Positions 42,950-52,843 of a stretch of DNA of 52,843 bases are shown here, piece by piece (position 1 is the first letter of the stretch; the number at the start of each line of letters is the position of its first letter). The DNA is from Scleroderma bovista. Lineage: Eukaryota > Basidiomycota > Agaricomycetes > Boletales > Sclerodermataceae. The position numbers were made by a program, and so were the translations under genes. Under the pieces are notes generated by a model. That model was not told where the DNA came from and did not search any database. It saw only the letters and a program-made list of their open reading frames with translations. Where the stretch lies: assembly GCA_037178675.1 (NCBI GenBank), contig JAYMGJ010000052.1:1-52843 (forward strand), in the 5' to 3' direction.

Positions 42950-43940
42950 GCCTATACTAGCTTTACAGAGGTTGAGGAAAAAAATAAACTCCGTCCTCTC
43001 CTGGGTTTACAATGCATGTCTCCTTTCGGCCAGTACTAGTTTTGCAATACCCCATTAATATTACAGGTTAAATAAAATTTCCATTGATCCAACCTGTCCC
43101 ACCTTTGTGAATCTTGTCATTGGCCGGCCCTGGTTTTGCAATACACCAACATATTTTCCACTCAACCGGCCTATCCCACATTCCACAACAAAAACCATCT
43201 ATTGGCTGGGACCAGTTTGCAATACATCCGTTGGCCAACACTAGCTTTACAGGCCTCAATTAAACTTCCAGTCCTCCAGCCGGTGCCATCCTACACGCCT
43301 CAATAAAATGTTTGATACTCCAGCCTGTCCCATTTTTGTGGGTCTTATCATCATCTGGCTGACCCTTGTTCTGCAATACAGCTATGAATTTCCACTCAAC
43401 CAGCCTACCCAGTTTTACAGAGACCTATCGGCTGGTCCCAGTTTGGCAATATTCCATTGATTTTGGAGGCAGTCCGCCTATCATGATTTTACAATGTTAG
43501 CATCACTCAGCCGGTACCAGCCTTACAGGCCAGAATTAAACTTCTAGTCGTCTGGCCGTCATGTGTGATGTCGGCCGGTCCTCCATTTACAGGCCTCAAT
43601 GAATTTTCCAGTGCTCCGGCCTGTCCTACCTTTGCGAGTCCTATGATCTGCCAGTTGGCCCTAGTTCTGCAAGACGGTATTGAGTTTTCACTCAACCGGC
43701 CTACCCCAGTTTTACAATAGGAGCCATTTATTGGCTGGTTCCAGTTGTGTAATATTTTCTCAATTTTTTAGTCAGCCGGCCTGTCCTGGTTTTACAGTGT
43801 GACCGTCCATCGGCCAATACCAGCCTTGCGGGACTCGATTAAACTTTCAGTCCTCCAGCCTGTCCCACCTTTGCGACCTGTGTGTGCTATTGGCTGGTCC
43901 CCATTTACACACCTCAATTACATTGCTCCGGCCTGTCCTA
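42950..43940. repeat. Diverged satellite-like repeat (about 240-300 bp period)
   Basis: Blocks such as CACTCAACCGGCCTA (about 43158, 43395, 43692), CAGTCCTCCAGCC (43270, 43850) and a CCTGTCCTACCTTTGCGAG-like block (43330, 43620, 43860) recur in the same order. The array ends exactly where copia-3 begins (43943), so that element inserted in or next to the array. Confidence 0.6.
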
Positions 43941-43942
43941 CC

Positions 43943-44401
43943 TGTTGACAAGAAAGTATGATTATATCTTATCTTAATCTAATCTTGGAGATTTCCAGAG
44001 ATCACAGTTACATGTGATTCGGAGTAGTGTCAACCGGATTACCGGTAGATCACATGACCAGCTCCACAAGATAGCCAGAACTATCACATGCAAGGCACGT
44101 GTATAACACATGCTGATGCATGTTACAGGCACATTTCCAGATAACTACATTTATGGAAACTGCACCTACTACATATGGGAATATGGTGAAATAGGCGAGA
44201 ATAATACTTATCTACACACAGACCATGTACCACAGGTATATATACCCTGTAGGATTCCCTGTAGTTCCCTAGTTCAATACAGTTCAACTGTTCTCTCATT
44301 AACTCGCTACTTCACAAACAACTCGACTTCAAGAACCAGCTACTAGCTATCAAGGTACGCTTGCGCTACCCTGTTGCTGTTGCCCCAGTTTTGTTGCTAC
44401 A
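43943..44401 (+). repeat. copia-3 5' LTR
   Basis: 459 bp, from TGTTGACAAG to GTTGCTACA. It contains TATATATACCC near 44239 as a possible TATA box. The flank before it is CTACC; the matching duplication lies outside the window. The start is set by TG and the sharp end of the satellite array, the end by the PBS. Confidence 0.75.
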
Positions 44402-44415
44402 GGTTATGAGCCCTG
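44402..44415 (+). promoter_or_regulatory. copia-3 primer-binding site, half-tRNA-iMet type
   Basis: GGTTATGAGCCCTG directly after the LTR, complementary to the anticodon arm of initiator tRNA-Met, although the LTR is unrelated to that of copia-1/2. Confidence 0.8.
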
Positions 44416-44526
44416 TTTAAGGCCATACCAGGAAGCATACGGCAGTTTTGTCTTCGTCACTGCCTCCTGCTATGAACCTTAGACAGCTCGTAGCTACCTG
44501 CTCCTGCTCCTACCATTGCTGAGTAT

Positions 44527-46598
44527 ATGGGATTATTCCCTAATGCCAGTAATCCCCTTGACGATGGTGACGAGATTGTTACTGTTGATACAACGGCACC
44601 TCCTAGTGTTCACCAGTTGGTGGACTTTTACTGGAGAGAGGCTGTGCGAAATTATCGCATGTATCAGTCTAGGGAAAACCACAGTGGTGATTCACTTAGT
44701 GGAAATATGGGACATATTAGGAGACCCCTACCTCTTAGTAGGGAGGAGCAACTCACCCTCATTAGTCATGACCGTTTTTACGGTTATATTGACTCTCACA
44801 TTGCTGTTTCTGATCCTCGGTGGGCATTGCCCTACCAATTCCGCGTCTTGTTCAGACATTGGCAATCTGTTATCATTGAATCTCTTCTGTATGAAGAAGA
44901 GATATTCATTGATAACGTTTCAGATGCCAATTACCTTCGAACAGACATCAGACTCCGACTCAAGGAATTCGCACGAGAGCAGGCCCAGGCCGATCTCCAG
45001 GTGGAACTCATCTCGAGGCAGCTTGCCGATTTACGTTCCCGCACCTCTGGCCAGGAGCAAAAGTGAGCTTCGGATGCAGGAAAGAGGAAGAAGGGAACAG
45101 GGAAGGAGGATAGTAAGGATTGGTAATCATTGAGTGGTACAACCATGACGAAGCCCCACTCCACCCCCTTCCTATGCCACTGATCGCCGCAGAGCTCTTC
45201 AAGAGCGATGGTGACGACGTGCAGATGTGATTGCTGAAGGTGAAGTCGCCACTGACATCCAACCTGATCTGGAGGATAACGGTCCACCCTCTACCGGAGG
45301 TGTTTGGACCCAATACGTGCAGGGAGTATCGGAGGAATTCTATGTCGAGCTTAGGCCCGGTATAGGTCGTGCCGCTCACCTTGAAAGCCACCCTTCCAAG
45401 GAGTTTGGCAGTCAAGTGATGCAGGGAGTCATTCCGGCTTACCAGAGACAAATCGATGACACCCCTTTTCCTCTGGTCGCAAACCTGCACCCTGAACCAG
45501 AACAGGGTCAAGTCAGAGGTATGGTTGGCGAGGAGCTAGCCATTGTATATCCAGAGAATCTGCGGGTCCATTGGGCCTTCAACGGATCTTATTATCTCCC
45601 CTCTGCTAAGCTTCATGCTTATTTGACGCCTCACGCCCGAGCTAACTTCATGGGAGTAGACTATCAGTCACTCCACTATGAAGATCCTGCTCTCGCAACC
45701 ATCCCAGCCTTCTGGATTGATCCCTGCCCAGAGATCTACCAGCCAGCCAGTCGTTGGCGGCATCCTCTCTACTCTGAGCAGCGATTTTCCGGAGCTATCC
45801 CGTCTCTTCAGGACTGGCATGATTGGCTCGAAGTCAACTTCAGGTACACCTGGAAGCAGAGACCGCGGCAAGCACAGTTCTCGATACCCATGTGCATGGA
45901 GCGACCCGGTATCCTCTTTGAGGAAAGTTGGGATCTCTGGGTGGCTCACACCACTCTCATCCATCTTGATATGGCGGACTACCAAAATGGGGCGTTTTCG
46001 TTCCATGGACTCCAGCCCCACTGGCCGTCTAGTCAGGATTGATGCAACAATCTCGCACTCCTGCACGAAAGGCACGAGGCTGGACGAGAAGGTGATGAAG
46101 CTCTCGATGATGCAGAACGATCAGATCCCGGAATTCCTGGAGGAGCCCTTGATTAGGTGCTTCCCAAGTCCGTACTGGCACCCTATCCCCTATTCTGGGA
46201 AGGGAAGACCATTATGGAGATCTGATAATGGACTTCTGAAGTCCATTTCCGTTTACATCTTGTACGATAAGGCTCCGGTTGTTCTTTTTACCCCTTACGA
46301 AATTATTTCACAGTCTATGCTTACCTTCGAATATTGGTCTTTGGACGGCAACAAGGTTGTCTCCAATTATCAGTATTGTCCTGATTACGATTTGGATGTT
46401 TTCTTTGACATGTTACCTAGGCATTGGTCGTATACAACTTACACGATACCTATGGACTCCTCGGACTCCTCATCTTCAACAGAAGAGGATACACAGTCCG
46501 AATCTTCTTCATCTTCTGAAGAAGAACTTATCTTTCTCCCACCTGTTTCTGTTACCACTGTACTGGAACTGATTTTACTAAATCTTTTTGATTTTTGA
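44527..46598 (+). pseudogene. Extra open reading frame of copia-3 upstream of gag, product unknown
   Basis: ATG 44527 lies about 110 bp after the PBS. The first frame gives 179 coding-like residues (MGLFPNASNPLDDGDEI..., a helix-rich end with LRLKEFAREQAQADLQVEL) to 45066. A one-base shift near 45060 leads into SELRMQERGRREQ..., broken only by TGA at 45131, 45146 and 45212, then 270 open codons to 46042 (globular, Trp/Tyr/Pro-rich: HWAFNGSYYLPSAKLHAYLTP, FWIDPCPEIYQPASRW), another shift near 46030, and 180 codons ending in a Ser/Glu-rich acidic tail at 46598. Together about 680 codons, once a single protein by inference. It has no Gag, protease, RT or envelope features, no clear signal peptide, and no domain I recognise. 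It ends 16 bases before the gag ATG. Confidence 0.6.
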
Positions 46599-46614
46599 AT
46601 GTATCAGAATCATT

Positions 46615-48180
46615 ATGTCCGGAAACACTGGTGACATGAAGAAGACCACACCCATTCTCACTGGCGTGTCCAATTACTTGGAATGGAAGTCCGCCATGAA
46701 GTCACTCTTGCAAGTCATGGGAGTCTGGCGCTATGCGCATCATCAAGTAGCCGCTGTCGTTGCTGGACAGGCTGGTGCAACTGCCGAGCAACAAGCCACT
46801 GATGAAACCAATCGGAATAAAGCTTTCGGTATGATCACATACTACACATCCGCACTTATCAGACAGAATCTGATGAACAACAAACCCCATACTGTTTGGG
46901 AAGCACTCAACACCTCTTATGGGACTCCTGGTGCTGCTGGTGTCTTTGTTGAGTTCAAACGTCTCACGCGGATGATAATTCCAGGGAATCAGGATCCCAC
47001 TCTGGCTGTACACCAGATGCAGTCCACAATTGGTTACTTGGCCTCTAATGGCCTCACTCTCCCCGACTCCACTCAAGCCATGCTTCTTCTTGGCGCCTTA
47101 CTGAATGAGTGGCAAGGCTTCGCTTCCACACTCCTGGCCACCTTATTGGTCAATCCAACTGCTGCTCAAATTGCTGCAGGCATTCAACGCCTCACCTTTG
47201 ATGCGGTTCTTCCGAAGATAATGGAAGAATGGTCCAGGAAGTCCGGCAAGTCCATAATGCCGACAATGAAGAAGGAACAAAATGTGCAGGCAGGACCTTC
47301 TCGCCCTAGATGCAAGAAATGTTCTGGATGTCATAGCACCATGGATCACCGTGATGACTATAGAAAGACGTTCACTCCTAATGCTGCCACAGGTCCTTCT
47401 ACATTCCCACCGAAGAATCAGGGTGGTGGAAAAGGGAAAGGAGGAGGAAAAAAAGGAAAAGGAAAACAGCCTTACAAGGGTAAAGGCAAGCAGCGTCAAA
47501 ACACTGCAGAGCAAACCACACAAATTGTCGAGCTTGACTCTGACGATGATTCCGATGCTGGGTCCGTCTCTAATATTCCTGAGACAGGCTGGTCCGTGCT
47601 TACTCCATCCCAACTTGCTGCAGAGTCAGTATTACGTTCTGTGCATAATGACCTGGCAAGAAAGAAAAGGGATGATGAGGAATATGCGCGTAGACTAGCT
47701 ATGAGACCACGGACTCCTGATGACGGGACCATAAAGTATCGTGATGACGGTTTTGCTTGTGACCAATATAACGATGAAAGCTTTGACTGTTATGTGACCT
47801 TGTGCACCTCTAAGGAGAGTGATGACAGGTGTCTCTGCTTAACATCTCCCCACTCAGGACAGAAAACCGAATCTCACTGCCCCAAGCATAAACATTTAAC
47901 AGGCCTATGGTTCATGGATTCTGGTGCAACCAATCATTCCACTCCATATCATGATGACTTCCTGACATACAAGGAACTTCAAAAGCCTATAAATGTGGGT
48001 ACTGCTGGTGCTGAAGTAATTCAGTTTTTAGGCATAGGTACAGTTGCCTTCAAAGCTAAAGTTGGCAATGTACAAAAACAAATCTATCTTCGACACGTCT
48101 ACTATTCTCCATCTGGAGATAAGCGTATTTGTTCACTTCAGTGGCTAACCACGAAACTCAAAAATGAAACTCTACACTGA
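46615..48180 (+). CDS. copia-3 Gag and protease
   Basis: The ATG at 46615 (MSGNTGDMKKTTPILTGVSN) fits the start of copia Gags; an ATG at 46588 is also open. UBN2-like Gag with LEWKSAMKSLLQVMGVW and VWEALNTSYGTPG, a CKKCSGCHSTMDH zinc-binding motif near 47310-47350, a Lys/Gly-rich stretch, an acidic part, and the aspartic protease site FMDSGATNHSTP near 47915. No internal stop. Confidence 0.88.
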   Translation: MSGNTGDMKKTTPILTGVSNYLEWKSAMKSLLQVMGVWRYAHHQVAAVVAGQAGATAEQQATDETNRNKAFGMITYYTSALIRQNLMNNKPHTVWEALNTSYGTPGAAGVFVEFKRLTRMIIPGNQDPTLAVHQMQSTIGYLASNGLTLPDSTQAMLLLGALLNEWQGFASTLLATLLVNPTAAQIAAGIQRLTFDAVLPKIMEEWSRKSGKSIMPTMKKEQNVQAGPSRPRCKKCSGCHSTMDHRDDYRKTFTPNAATGPSTFPPKNQGGGKGKGGGKKGKGKQPYKGKGKQRQNTAEQTTQIVELDSDDDSDAGSVSNIPETGWSVLTPSQLAAESVLRSVHNDLARKKRDDEEYARRLAMRPRTPDDGTIKYRDDGFACDQYNDESFDCYVTLCTSKESDDRCLCLTSPHSGQKTESHCPKHKHLTGLWFMDSGATNHSTPYHDDFLTYKELQKPINVGTAGAEVIQFLGIGTVAFKAKVGNVQKQIYLRHVYYSPSGDKRICSLQWLTTKLKNETLH

Positions 48181-49585
48181 CGCAAAGATAACTTGTGTCT
48201 TCAATTCACAAAATGAAGTCTTCTTGGAAGGGACTAGGTTAATTCCAAGGAACAACCTCCATTGGTTTTATGGGAAACCAATACATCAGACTGGAGCTCT
48301 TGGACTTCTCGTGGATTTGGACATAAAATCCATTTCAACGGTGCAATGTGCAACCATTACAAATAAATTCAACAGTTATGATCTATGGCATAGTCGTCTA
48401 GGTCATCCTAACCCTCAAACTATGCGGCATGCTACTCGCGCTACCGATGGTATTGAGAAATTGGACATACCAACGATGGCACCACTCTGTCCTGATTGTC
48501 AGATTGGCAAGATGCCCTCAAGGTCTTTTCCATCTTCCGATAAACGAGCAGACAAAATACTTGAGATGGTGCACTGCGACCTGGTCGAGTTCCCTGTCTT
48601 GTCGTATAACCGACACAAGTACTGTCTAACGATCATTGATGACTACTCTGGTTATGGCACAGTTTGCCTATTGCGGTTAAAGTCGGATACCGCCACCGCA
48701 TTCTCTACCTGGGTAACCTGGGCTGAGAAACAAACTGGTCATTCACTCCTACGAGTACGTTCCGATCGAGGAGGAGAATTTATGGCAACCATATTTAAAA
48801 CCTTCCTCACCTCCAAAGGGGTAGAACAACAACTCTCTGTTTCGGATCATCCACAACAAAATGGTCACGCAGAAAGGTTCAATCGGACCTTAATCGAGAA
48901 AGAAGAAACCATGCGTCACGCAGCATGTCTACTGAAGAATCTTTGGAACTTCGCTCTTGACACTGCAGTCCATGTTTATAACAGGACACCAATGCACCGC
49001 ATAGGTTGGAAGACACCTGTTGAACTCCTATTCAACAAGAAACCTGATATATCCTATCTTCGAGTATTTGGATGTCTTGCTTATGTCCACATTCCAAAGG
49101 ACAAGCGAAAAGACAAACTTACTCCAAAAGCTGAAGAAATGATATTCCTTGGTTATGAACCAGGAACAAAGGGTTACCGCTTCCTGCAGAACAACAGATC
49201 AATATATGTGGAAACAACAGCCACATTCATTGAAAATTTATTCCCAAATTGTCCCGAAGAAAAGTTGAAAAAGAAAATCGATATACCTGAACCAATTCAT
49301 CCTTCTGAAGAAGAAGCATCAGGTAACAACAATGATAACAACCACCAACCTCCACCCGATGATCTGGAATTTCCACCCATTGACCCATATCAACCAAATG
49401 AGAGTCATGCAAGAGGTGATAATTCTAAAAGTGACACCACAAAGCCACAAAGTCCAACCCAACGCCCCCCTAAACCTACAGTAGAGGAAGTCGCTGACAA
49501 TGACCCGCAAGTTCCTCAGGGAGGTCAAACGAGTTCTGATTACAGACATCTGGAAGAAGAACTTGGATACATCTTCAATGAATGA
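48164..49585 (+). CDS. copia-3 integrase region
   Basis: 473 codons overlapping the Gag-protease frame by 17 bases in the +1 frame. Zinc finger: LWHSRLGH, then CPDCQIGK. DDE core: VHCDLVEF, RSDRGGEF and NGHAERFNRT carry the catalytic D, D, E. A Pro/Asn-rich linker follows. It ends with TGA at 49583-49585, after which the same frame continues as coding. Confidence 0.88.
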   Translation: MKLYTDAKITCVFNSQNEVFLEGTRLIPRNNLHWFYGKPIHQTGALGLLVDLDIKSISTVQCATITNKFNSYDLWHSRLGHPNPQTMRHATRATDGIEKLDIPTMAPLCPDCQIGKMPSRSFPSSDKRADKILEMVHCDLVEFPVLSYNRHKYCLTIIDDYSGYGTVCLLRLKSDTATAFSTWVTWAEKQTGHSLLRVRSDRGGEFMATIFKTFLTSKGVEQQLSVSDHPQQNGHAERFNRTLIEKEETMRHAACLLKNLWNFALDTAVHVYNRTPMHRIGWKTPVELLFNKKPDISYLRVFGCLAYVHIPKDKRKDKLTPKAEEMIFLGYEPGTKGYRFLQNNRSIYVETTATFIENLFPNCPEEKLKKKIDIPEPIHPSEEEASGNNNDNNHQPPPDDLEFPPIDPYQPNESHARGDNSKSDTTKPQSPTQRPPKPTVEEVADNDPQVPQGGQTSSDYRHLEEELGYIFNE

Positions 49586-50673
49586 ACTCAGTCTTGGGAA
49601 CACCCTCAAGAGGTACCACGTCCCAGACAAGAAGAGTTCTTTTATTTTGATCAAGAAGCCCAAGATTCCCCAATTCCAGAATTCAGGAATCCTAACATAC
49701 CCAATCCAATCTGTTGCAATCCTCCTCGAGTTCGTAATCCACCTCTGAGACCAGACAATGTCTATGGCCAGAGACATCCAGTGGAGATAGAACGAGAATG
49801 GACTAGATCAGTCTTAGGAAGAGGAATTCCAACTATTCCTCGAACAGAACCCATGGTCGAAACAAGACCAAATCCTTCTGCACCTGCAGAACCTCAAGAG
49901 GCCCCTATCGCTGTTCCACTACCATCAATGGATGAAGATGAGAATGAAATGGAAGATGTCATAGTTCCAAACAGTGATGTTGACACTATGATTCAACTAG
50001 GTCAACACTACATTCTTAACTACATCATGAAGCAGGCAGCAAAGCCACTCAAGGGTATTCCTTATCATTTCAAGGATATCTGAAACTATCCATTGGATGA
50101 ACAGAAGAAATGGGAACAGGCATGCAAGGAAGAAATCAAGTCTATCAAAGATAGACAAGTATGGACTTTTGTGGATTGTCCACCAGATTGAAAACCTGTC
50201 AAATGTCACTGGGTATTCGCAAAGAAATCGGATGGAAGATTTAAAGCCCGCTTGGTTGCGAAAGGCTTTTCACAAATCTATGGTGAAGACTATGACGAAA
50301 CCTTCTCACCGGTCACACGCTTTGAGACAGTACGACTGCTCTTGGCTTATGTGTGTCGAAATGACTGGGAAATTGAAAGTCTTGATGTCAAGACTGCCTT
50401 CTTATATGGGCGACTCGATGAAGAAATTTACATGGAGCAACCTGAAGGTTTCAAAGTACCAGGTTCACGTAACAAGGTCTATCGTCTATTGCGTGCTCTC
50501 TATGGCCTGAAGCAAGCCGCACTAGCATGGAACAAAGAGCTACACAAATCACTCCTAAAGCTCAACTTCAGACGTTCCAAGGCAGATCCTGGAGTATACA
50601 TCTACCAAGATAAATCAGGCATCATGCTGTTCATTGTCTATGTTGATGATGGACTTCTTATGTCAAATTCTGC
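49586..50673 (+). pseudogene. copia-3 RT region, nonsense-mutated and cut by gypsy insertion
   Basis: Same frame as the integrase: linker (VYGQRHPVEIEREW), TGA at 50081-50083 (KDI-stop-NYPLDEQ), TGA at 50189-50191 (PPD-stop-KPVKCHWVFAKK, where copia RTs commonly have Arg), then RLVAKGFSQ, FSPVTRFETVR, LDVKTAFLYG, QPEGF, LYGLKQA and YVDDGLL. It stops at the gypsy LTR. Confidence 0.88.
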
Positions 50674-51219
50674 TGTAGGGGAAGGTGCGGGTTCGGGTGT
50701 TCGAGAGGACAAGGGAGTGAGAAGGAGATAAGAGACGGAAGGGACTTGAAACTCGGACGGTGAATGCTGTAGATACGACGGGAACTTGTGACTTCTTAGA
50801 CTGACAACTCAGACATGAAATGCAGAACTGGGGGGAATTGGATTGCTGCAGCTCAAGGCTGCTACAGGCGGCTTAAGTACAGTACTAATGACGTTGTAGT
50901 AGGAGGGGCCAGGGGAGGAGCAGGCGAGCAGGTCAGGTGACACTGAGTCAGCAGCGGTAGGAGACGGACACGGATGTACATTAGAGTACAACACTACCAC
51001 TATGGACGTGATTCCCCTGCTCCATCGTGGTGATGAGAGTGGGCTCGACCTGAGCTCGCACATCGATTAGACAGACCTACTGCACCAACTGCCACACTCC
51101 ACCGCATCACCGCACAGAAGCAACCGTACAAGCACGAGGCAACCGCACGGTGTACACGCACCAAAGAATATAAAAACAGGAAGCTGAGTCCAAACCCACT
51201 GTTTTAAGCTACTGCTACA
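50674..51219 (+). repeat. 5' LTR of a Ty3/gypsy element
   Basis: 546 bp with 5-bp inverted ends TGTAG...CTACA, starting inside the copia-3 RT. TATAAAA at about 51170 is a candidate TATA box. The left flank is TTCTGC; the other end of the element is outside the window. The exact right end is inferred from the CTACA terminus. Confidence 0.65.
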
Positions 51220-51332
51220 TCACCGTCAACCTGTCTTGCAGAAACCTCCAACGCGACTCACGAGGTCGCTTTCTGCCCTCACAGTCGCCAACACTGCCAA
51301 ACACCCCCTCACCACTCACTGGGAGCGAGTAC

Positions 51333-52843
51333 TTGTTCCCATCGGAACCGCAGTCGCCGGAGCAAGCCCCAGCTTCACCGCCAGAACAGGCTTGCATACG
51401 CGGAATTCCCCCGGAGTCCAGGCCAGCCTCCCCGAACAGTCCTGACTACGACGACTTCTACAAGACGTTCGGTGACCTATCACCCTTAATGCCACCAGTG
51501 TCAGCAGTAGCAACAACTGTACGGAGACAGCGGGCACACATGCTCGCAACACAGCCCGTACCACTGGCACCCAGAGCACAGCCTGTGTTACCGGCACCTG
51601 CAGCACAGCCCATACCACCAGCACCGGCAGCACAGCCTGTACTACAGGCACTAGCAGCGCCCGCACTACCGGCACCCACAGCACAGCCAGCACTGGTACC
51701 ACCTCCCCCAGTAAACCCAGCACCCCCACTGGACCTACGAGTAATGGCAGAAACAGTCCCGCTGTTCTATGGAGACCGAGCAGCGACTGAGAATGCCAGC
51801 GACTTCATGAAGGCATATAACCGAAGCATGATGTTCCTGAACCCGCAGGCTACAGACGCGCAGAAGATCGAGTCGTTGTCCAACTTCCTCGGGACAAACT
51901 CGCCAGCCGAGCAATGGTATGATGACCTAGTAGCCAACAACCCTGCGTCATGGCAAGACCTCGTAATAGCATTCAATGCGAGGTGGCCTGCAGGCAGAAG
52001 CACGAAACAAACATCGGGAGAGTACCAAACAGAACTACTTGGACACAAAATCGCGGACGAGGACGTAGGAGTAATTAAGACGGTAGGGCGGCAGCAGAAA
52101 TGGTCACATGTGAAGTGGGCAGAGGACGCGCTGGAACTAGCCACTCTAGCAGGAATCAGAGCCGGGCCAACGCTAATCTACCAGGTCAGAAAGAACCTCC
52201 CGAAGGCAATCAGAAAACAGCTGGACAACAAATACCCCAACTGGGTAGCATTCACCACGGCAGTGATGGTCGTGGACATGGTGAAATTGACAGAGGATAG
52301 GGAGGATAGGAAGAGAAAAGAAGAGGAAAAATAGAGGAAGATGTTGCTCAAAGTGGAGGCAGCGAACAGGGCAAACGTGGATCTTACAGCACAGCTACAG
52401 CGCTTGACTATCGGACAAGTAGTGGTGTCACGAGCAGTAACCAGCCCTGTCGTGCGAACGGGAAACCCAGCAGCTATGCACTTCGCACTACTACAAGGAC
52501 CCAGACGCACGACCACATACATACCACCTTCGGAGGAGATGAAAAACGCTGTCCGAAAGGCACTAGAGATATATCCCCACCAGCTCCCAGACGATGACGG
52601 CCATAAGATGTACCAGAGCCAGCTTACAGCATGGACAGCCAAACACGGGTCGGTTACACGAATTTCAGAGCATACGCCATACCCACTCAAGCCGGGAACG
52701 GCGATGATATGCTCGGGGGAGTGCTTCCGTTGTGGCACGCATGGACACGACAGCAGGAACTGCCCGACGACAGAAGGAGACATGTCTCGGCTCAATCGCA
52801 GTGAAATTGCCTGGAGGGCACTCTGTAACAGGACGCTTGGACC
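51333..52843 (+). pseudogene. Ty3/gypsy Gag with zinc knuckle, one in-frame TAG, runs off the window
   Basis: A Pro/Ala/Gln-rich N-terminus with PAAQPV-type repeats is followed by a Retrotrans_gag-like capsid (LFYGDRAATENASDFMKAYN, ESLSNFLGTNSPAEQWYDDL, FNARWP). TAG at 52332-52334 interrupts (EEEK-stop-RKMLLKVEAANR), and the same frame continues to a CCHC zinc knuckle, CFRCGTHGHDSRNC, near 52722-52763. No in-frame ATG is visible between the LTR and the first coding-like codons, so the start has been lost or is non-AUG. Confidence 0.85.

Larger units (their letters stand above)
43943..50673 (+). mobile_element. Ty1/copia element of a second family (copia-3) with extra pre-gag coding region
   Basis: 5' LTR 43943-44401, PBS, a 2.1-kb region with unrecognised coding sequence, then gag-protease, integrase and the first two thirds of RT. 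At 50674, just after the RT motif YVDDGLL, a gypsy LTR begins, so the rest of RT, RNase H and the 3' LTR are displaced beyond the window. Sequence and LTR (459 bp) differ from copia-1/2, but the PBS is the same. Confidence 0.88.

Noticed and set aside
1290..50191. Possible recoding of TGA as a sense codon
   Set aside because: TAG and TAA stops and frame shifts also occur in the same kinds of genes (33043, 38299, 42619, 52332), TGA is not known to be reassigned in fungal nuclear genomes, and the best-preserved kinase has no in-frame TGA.

Overview
The window looks like a repeat-rich, low-activity region of a filamentous basidiomycete (Agaricomycetes) nuclear genome. Basis: reading frames broken every 100-700 bp by short introns (about 44-58 nt, GTAAGT-like donors, in-phase joins), gene families of a kind expanded in mushroom-forming fungi (TKL-type kinase, fungal kinase with an extra N-terminal domain, wax-synthase-like membrane acyltransferase, SANT/Myb-like protein, Tnp2/Plavaka-type transposase), and several nested LTR retrotransposons. 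No bacterial operon, rRNA, intact tRNA or CRISPR array is seen. Identifications rest on reading motifs by eye, without database searches.

Layout. 0-10.7 kb: four decayed multi-exon genes of unknown function (1-2020 +, 2085-3385 -, 4521-6487 -, 9607-10652 -), separated by minisatellites built on a TGCCGA-like core and by a 549-bp MITE. 10.8-16.5 kb: remnants with a different look, namely a wax-synthase-like fragment joined to the last exon of an MFS transporter, a TKL-type kinase remnant, a LINE RNase H remnant, an antisense unknown gene, and an apparently intact five-exon kinase gene (14468-16453). 16.5-19 kb: simple and tandem repeats. 19.1-27.5 kb: an eight-exon unknown gene with tandemly duplicated exons, split in its fifth-to-last coding segment by a full-length Ty1/copia element (20768-26709, 5-bp target duplication). 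27.6-31.9 kb: Tnp2/Plavaka-like CACTA transposase gene on the minus strand. 32.2-39.0 kb: a truncated copia copy into which a second, strongly decayed copia element of the same family has inserted. 39-43.9 kb: gene-poor repeats and a small C2H2-like gene remnant. 43.9-50.7 kb: a third, different copia element with a 459-bp LTR and about 2 kb of extra coding sequence between primer-binding site and gag. 50.7 kb to the end: a Ty3/gypsy element inserted in the RT of that copia, running off the window.

Two themes connect the parts. First, insertions are nested, giving a relative order of events. Second, genes and transposons alike carry in-frame TGA codons where the frame continues and arginine (CGA) would fit; at one site two copia copies read TGA and CAA, the two single-transition products of CGA. 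This points to cytosine (CpG) deamination as the main cause of decay. The most novel-looking item is the extra pre-gag open reading frame of the third copia element.
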